The position numbers and the translations under genes were made by a program. A stretch of DNA of 5,003 nucleotides from Giesbergeria sp. (GTDB lineage: Bacteria; Pseudomonadota; Gammaproteobacteria; Burkholderiales; Burkholderiaceae_C): the NCBI GenBank assembly GCA_030690515.1, contig JAUYGP010000625.1:1-5003 (forward strand), in the 5' to 3' direction. Of the stretch, positions 1-5,003 are shown piece after piece; the first letter of the stretch is position 1, and every line of letters starts with the position of its first letter. The notes beneath the pieces were generated by a model that saw only the letters and a list, made by a program, of their open reading frames with translations, ran no database searches and was not told where the DNA came from.

Positions 1-4834
<4,834 letters not shown>

Positions 4835-4863
4835 GGAGCGGTCTTTCGGGGGTGAGGCCAAAC

Positions 4864-4869
4864 ATTCTA
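4864..4869 (-). promoter_or_regulatory. Weak candidate -10 box (TAGAAT) for the uvrA-like gene
   Basis: Read on the minus strand this is TAGAAT, 5 of 6 matches to the sigma-70 -10 consensus, about 30 bases upstream of the ATG. At 17-base spacing the -35 position reads ACGCTC, a poor match; TTCGAC lies at 21 bases, which is too far. This is a suggestion only. Confidence 0.2.
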
Positions 4870-4940
4870 GGAGCCTGTCGGACTTGGAGCGTCGAAAGCG
4901 AGAATTGGCCCCAGCGAGGACAGTTTTTGCCGGATTTGCA

Positions 4941-4963
4941 GCCCCATAGCCCGGCTATGGGGC
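4941..4963. repeat. Perfect 23-base palindrome upstream of the uvrA-like gene
   Basis: Arms gccccatagcc and ggctatggggc are exact reverse complements (11 bp) around a single central C; as RNA they could form a 10-bp stem with a 3-base loop. The palindrome lies about 107 bases upstream of the ATG. It is not followed by a T-run in either direction, so it does not look like an intrinsic terminator. It could be an operator-like site or part of an intergenic repeat; the sequence does not decide. Confidence 0.9.
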
Positions 4964-5003
4964 AAAAAGACGGTAAAAAATGGACCGCTGCGGCCGATTT
5001 GCA

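Larger units (their letters stand above)
4835..5003. other. Non-coding leader upstream of the uvrA-like gene
   Basis: These 169 bases carry no convincing gene. They hold the palindrome at 4941-4963, the weak -10-like box, and a near-direct repeat: gatttgca occurs at 4933-4940 and 4996-5003, within 12-base blocks that match at 10 positions. No CTGT-N8-ACAG LexA site is seen. The stretch ctaggagcctgtcggactt (4868-4886) looks, from memory, like a motif common between genes in Comamonadaceae; this was not verified. The upstream neighbour and its orientation are outside the window. Confidence 0.7.

Noticed and set aside
4941..4963. Intrinsic terminator
   Set aside because: The stem is strong, but no T-run follows it on either strand; the A/T-rich tract is on the wrong side for minus-strand transcription.
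4835..5003. LexA (SOS) box upstream of the uvrA-like gene
   Set aside because: uvrA genes are often LexA-controlled, so the site was looked for, but no CTGT-N8-ACAG pattern is present; single half-sites such as ctgt at 4875 have no partner.

Overview
The window is almost entirely one very large gene read on the minus strand. From an ATG at 4834 the frame stays open to the left edge (1,611 codons with no stop), so the 3' end lies outside the window. The protein is a tandem (double) UvrA, the DNA-damage recognition ATPase of nucleotide excision repair. A complete UvrA-like unit (residues 1 to about 1030, two ABC ATPase cassettes) is joined by a short linker to a second UvrA unit, of which only the first ABC cassette lies in the window. 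Three Walker A motifs, three LSGGE signatures, three Walker B motifs and several Cys-x2-Cys pairs can be read directly in one frame. The fourth cassette is expected off the left edge.

The DNA is GC-rich. The coding sequence carries what look like short palindromic interspersed repeats of the kind I associate with Comamonadaceae/Burkholderiales (Acidovorax, Polaromonas and relatives). I therefore infer a betaproteobacterium of that family; this rests on recall, not a search.

Layout, in the direction of the gene (right to left). 5003-4835 is a 169-base non-coding leader with a perfect 11-bp-arm palindrome (4941-4963), a weak -10-like box and no recognisable LexA box. 4834 to about 1750 encodes UvrA unit 1. 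About 1749-1643 encodes the inter-unit linker. About 1642-1 encodes the first part of unit 2. There is no second gene, RNA gene, CRISPR array or insertion sequence in the window. The long plus-strand open frames are antisense shadows of the uvrA-like gene.

The most interesting structure is inside the gene. Three repeat-like, palindrome-containing segments sit in frame at positions that look non-conserved: a loop of the unit 1 UvrB-binding region (about 4183-4270), a segment ahead of the first ABC signature (about 3284-3337), and the junction between the two units (about 1637-1699). The second and third resemble each other. Unit 1 also has Ser in place of one of the four Cys of its first zinc module, while the same module in unit 2 is intact, which hints at functional divergence between the halves.
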